5,343 nt of DNA from Deltaproteobacteria bacterium. Its GTDB lineage: Bacteria > Desulfobacterota > BSN033 > UBA1163. The first letter of the stretch is position 1; each line of letters opens with the position of its first letter. The notes beneath the pieces are model-generated. The model worked only from the letters and a program-made list of their open reading frames with translations. It did not search any database and was not told the DNA's origin. The position numbers and the translations under genes are program-made. This document shows, one piece after another, positions 5,288 to 5,343 of the stretch. The stretch is from the NCBI GenBank assembly GCA_016875155.1, contig VGSD01000229.1, forward strand, positions 1-5,343, in the 5' to 3' direction.

Positions 5288-5302
5288 TATCCTGGCATAT
5301 TT

Positions 5303-5343
5303 TTATGAACGGGCCGTTCTCTCAAAGGCTAAGGCCGAAATGT
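5303..5343 (-). CDS. Possible C-terminal tail of an upstream minus-strand gene, cut by window edge
   Basis: Of the three reverse-strand frames at the right edge, only one stays open from the edge for any length; it reads ISALAFERTARS and then TAA (5305-5303). If real, it is the end of a gene lying mostly outside the window, followed by the hairpin cluster and then the ACT gene. Twelve codons are far too few to be sure. The 13-base palindrome GAACGGGCCGTTC (5307-5319) inside it suggests it could instead be more repeat DNA. Confidence 0.2.
   Translation of the reverse strand, partial: ISALAFERTARS

Noticed and set aside
5121..5290. CRISPR-like array
   Set aside because: The hairpins differ in sequence and spacing, and there is no constant direct repeat or uniform spacer length.
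5305..5343. Possible plus-strand gene start MNGPFSQRL at the right edge
   Set aside because: It has no ribosome site at a proper distance (the only G-run is about 17 bases upstream) and overlaps a palindrome; the minus-strand tail reading is at least as likely.

Overview
The window holds five well-supported protein genes, all bacterial in style, and several clusters of dispersed palindromic repeats. Four genes read leftward and one rightward. Sequence character suggests an anaerobic, Desulfobacterota-like ('delta-proteobacterial') chromosome. The reasons are moderate G+C by eye, strong AGGAGG-type ribosome sites, GC-rich dispersed hairpins between genes, and a typical mix of SPFH, TPR-lipoprotein, OFA-type MFS and double-ACT proteins. 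This placement is inference from style, not from a marker gene.

Left part (1-2046, all minus strand). A likely operon runs leftward through three genes: an unrecognised 120-residue all-helical protein (2046-1684), a secreted protein made of two copies of one cysteine-paired beta-rich domain (1659-868), and a prohibitin/SPFH-family membrane protein (811 to beyond the left edge). The first gap is 24 bases and the second 56. This block is the least explained part of the window.

Middle (2047-3140). A 223-base gap carries two palindromic repeat elements. It is followed by a minus-strand gene for a lipoprotein with six TPR repeats in an exact 34-residue period; its best start is a TTG at 3022. This gene is divergent from an MFS transporter (3141-4424, plus). 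The MFS gene has no visible ribosome site, and a candidate promoter lies so close to its ATG that the message may be leaderless.

Right part (4425-5343). A tandem ACT-domain protein (4981-4487, minus) converges on the transporter. It has its own candidate promoter (TTGACC, 17 bases, TATCTT) and a 15-bp inverted repeat just upstream. From about 5120 to 5290 there is no gene but a cluster of four near-perfect hairpins, two of them sharing the same apex. The last 41 bases may be the tail of another minus-strand gene.

No tRNA, rRNA, CRISPR array, insertion sequence or known defence or secretion system was seen. The best candidates for something undescribed are the duplicated cysteine-paired secreted protein with its SPFH and helical partners, and the insertion inside the first ACT domain.
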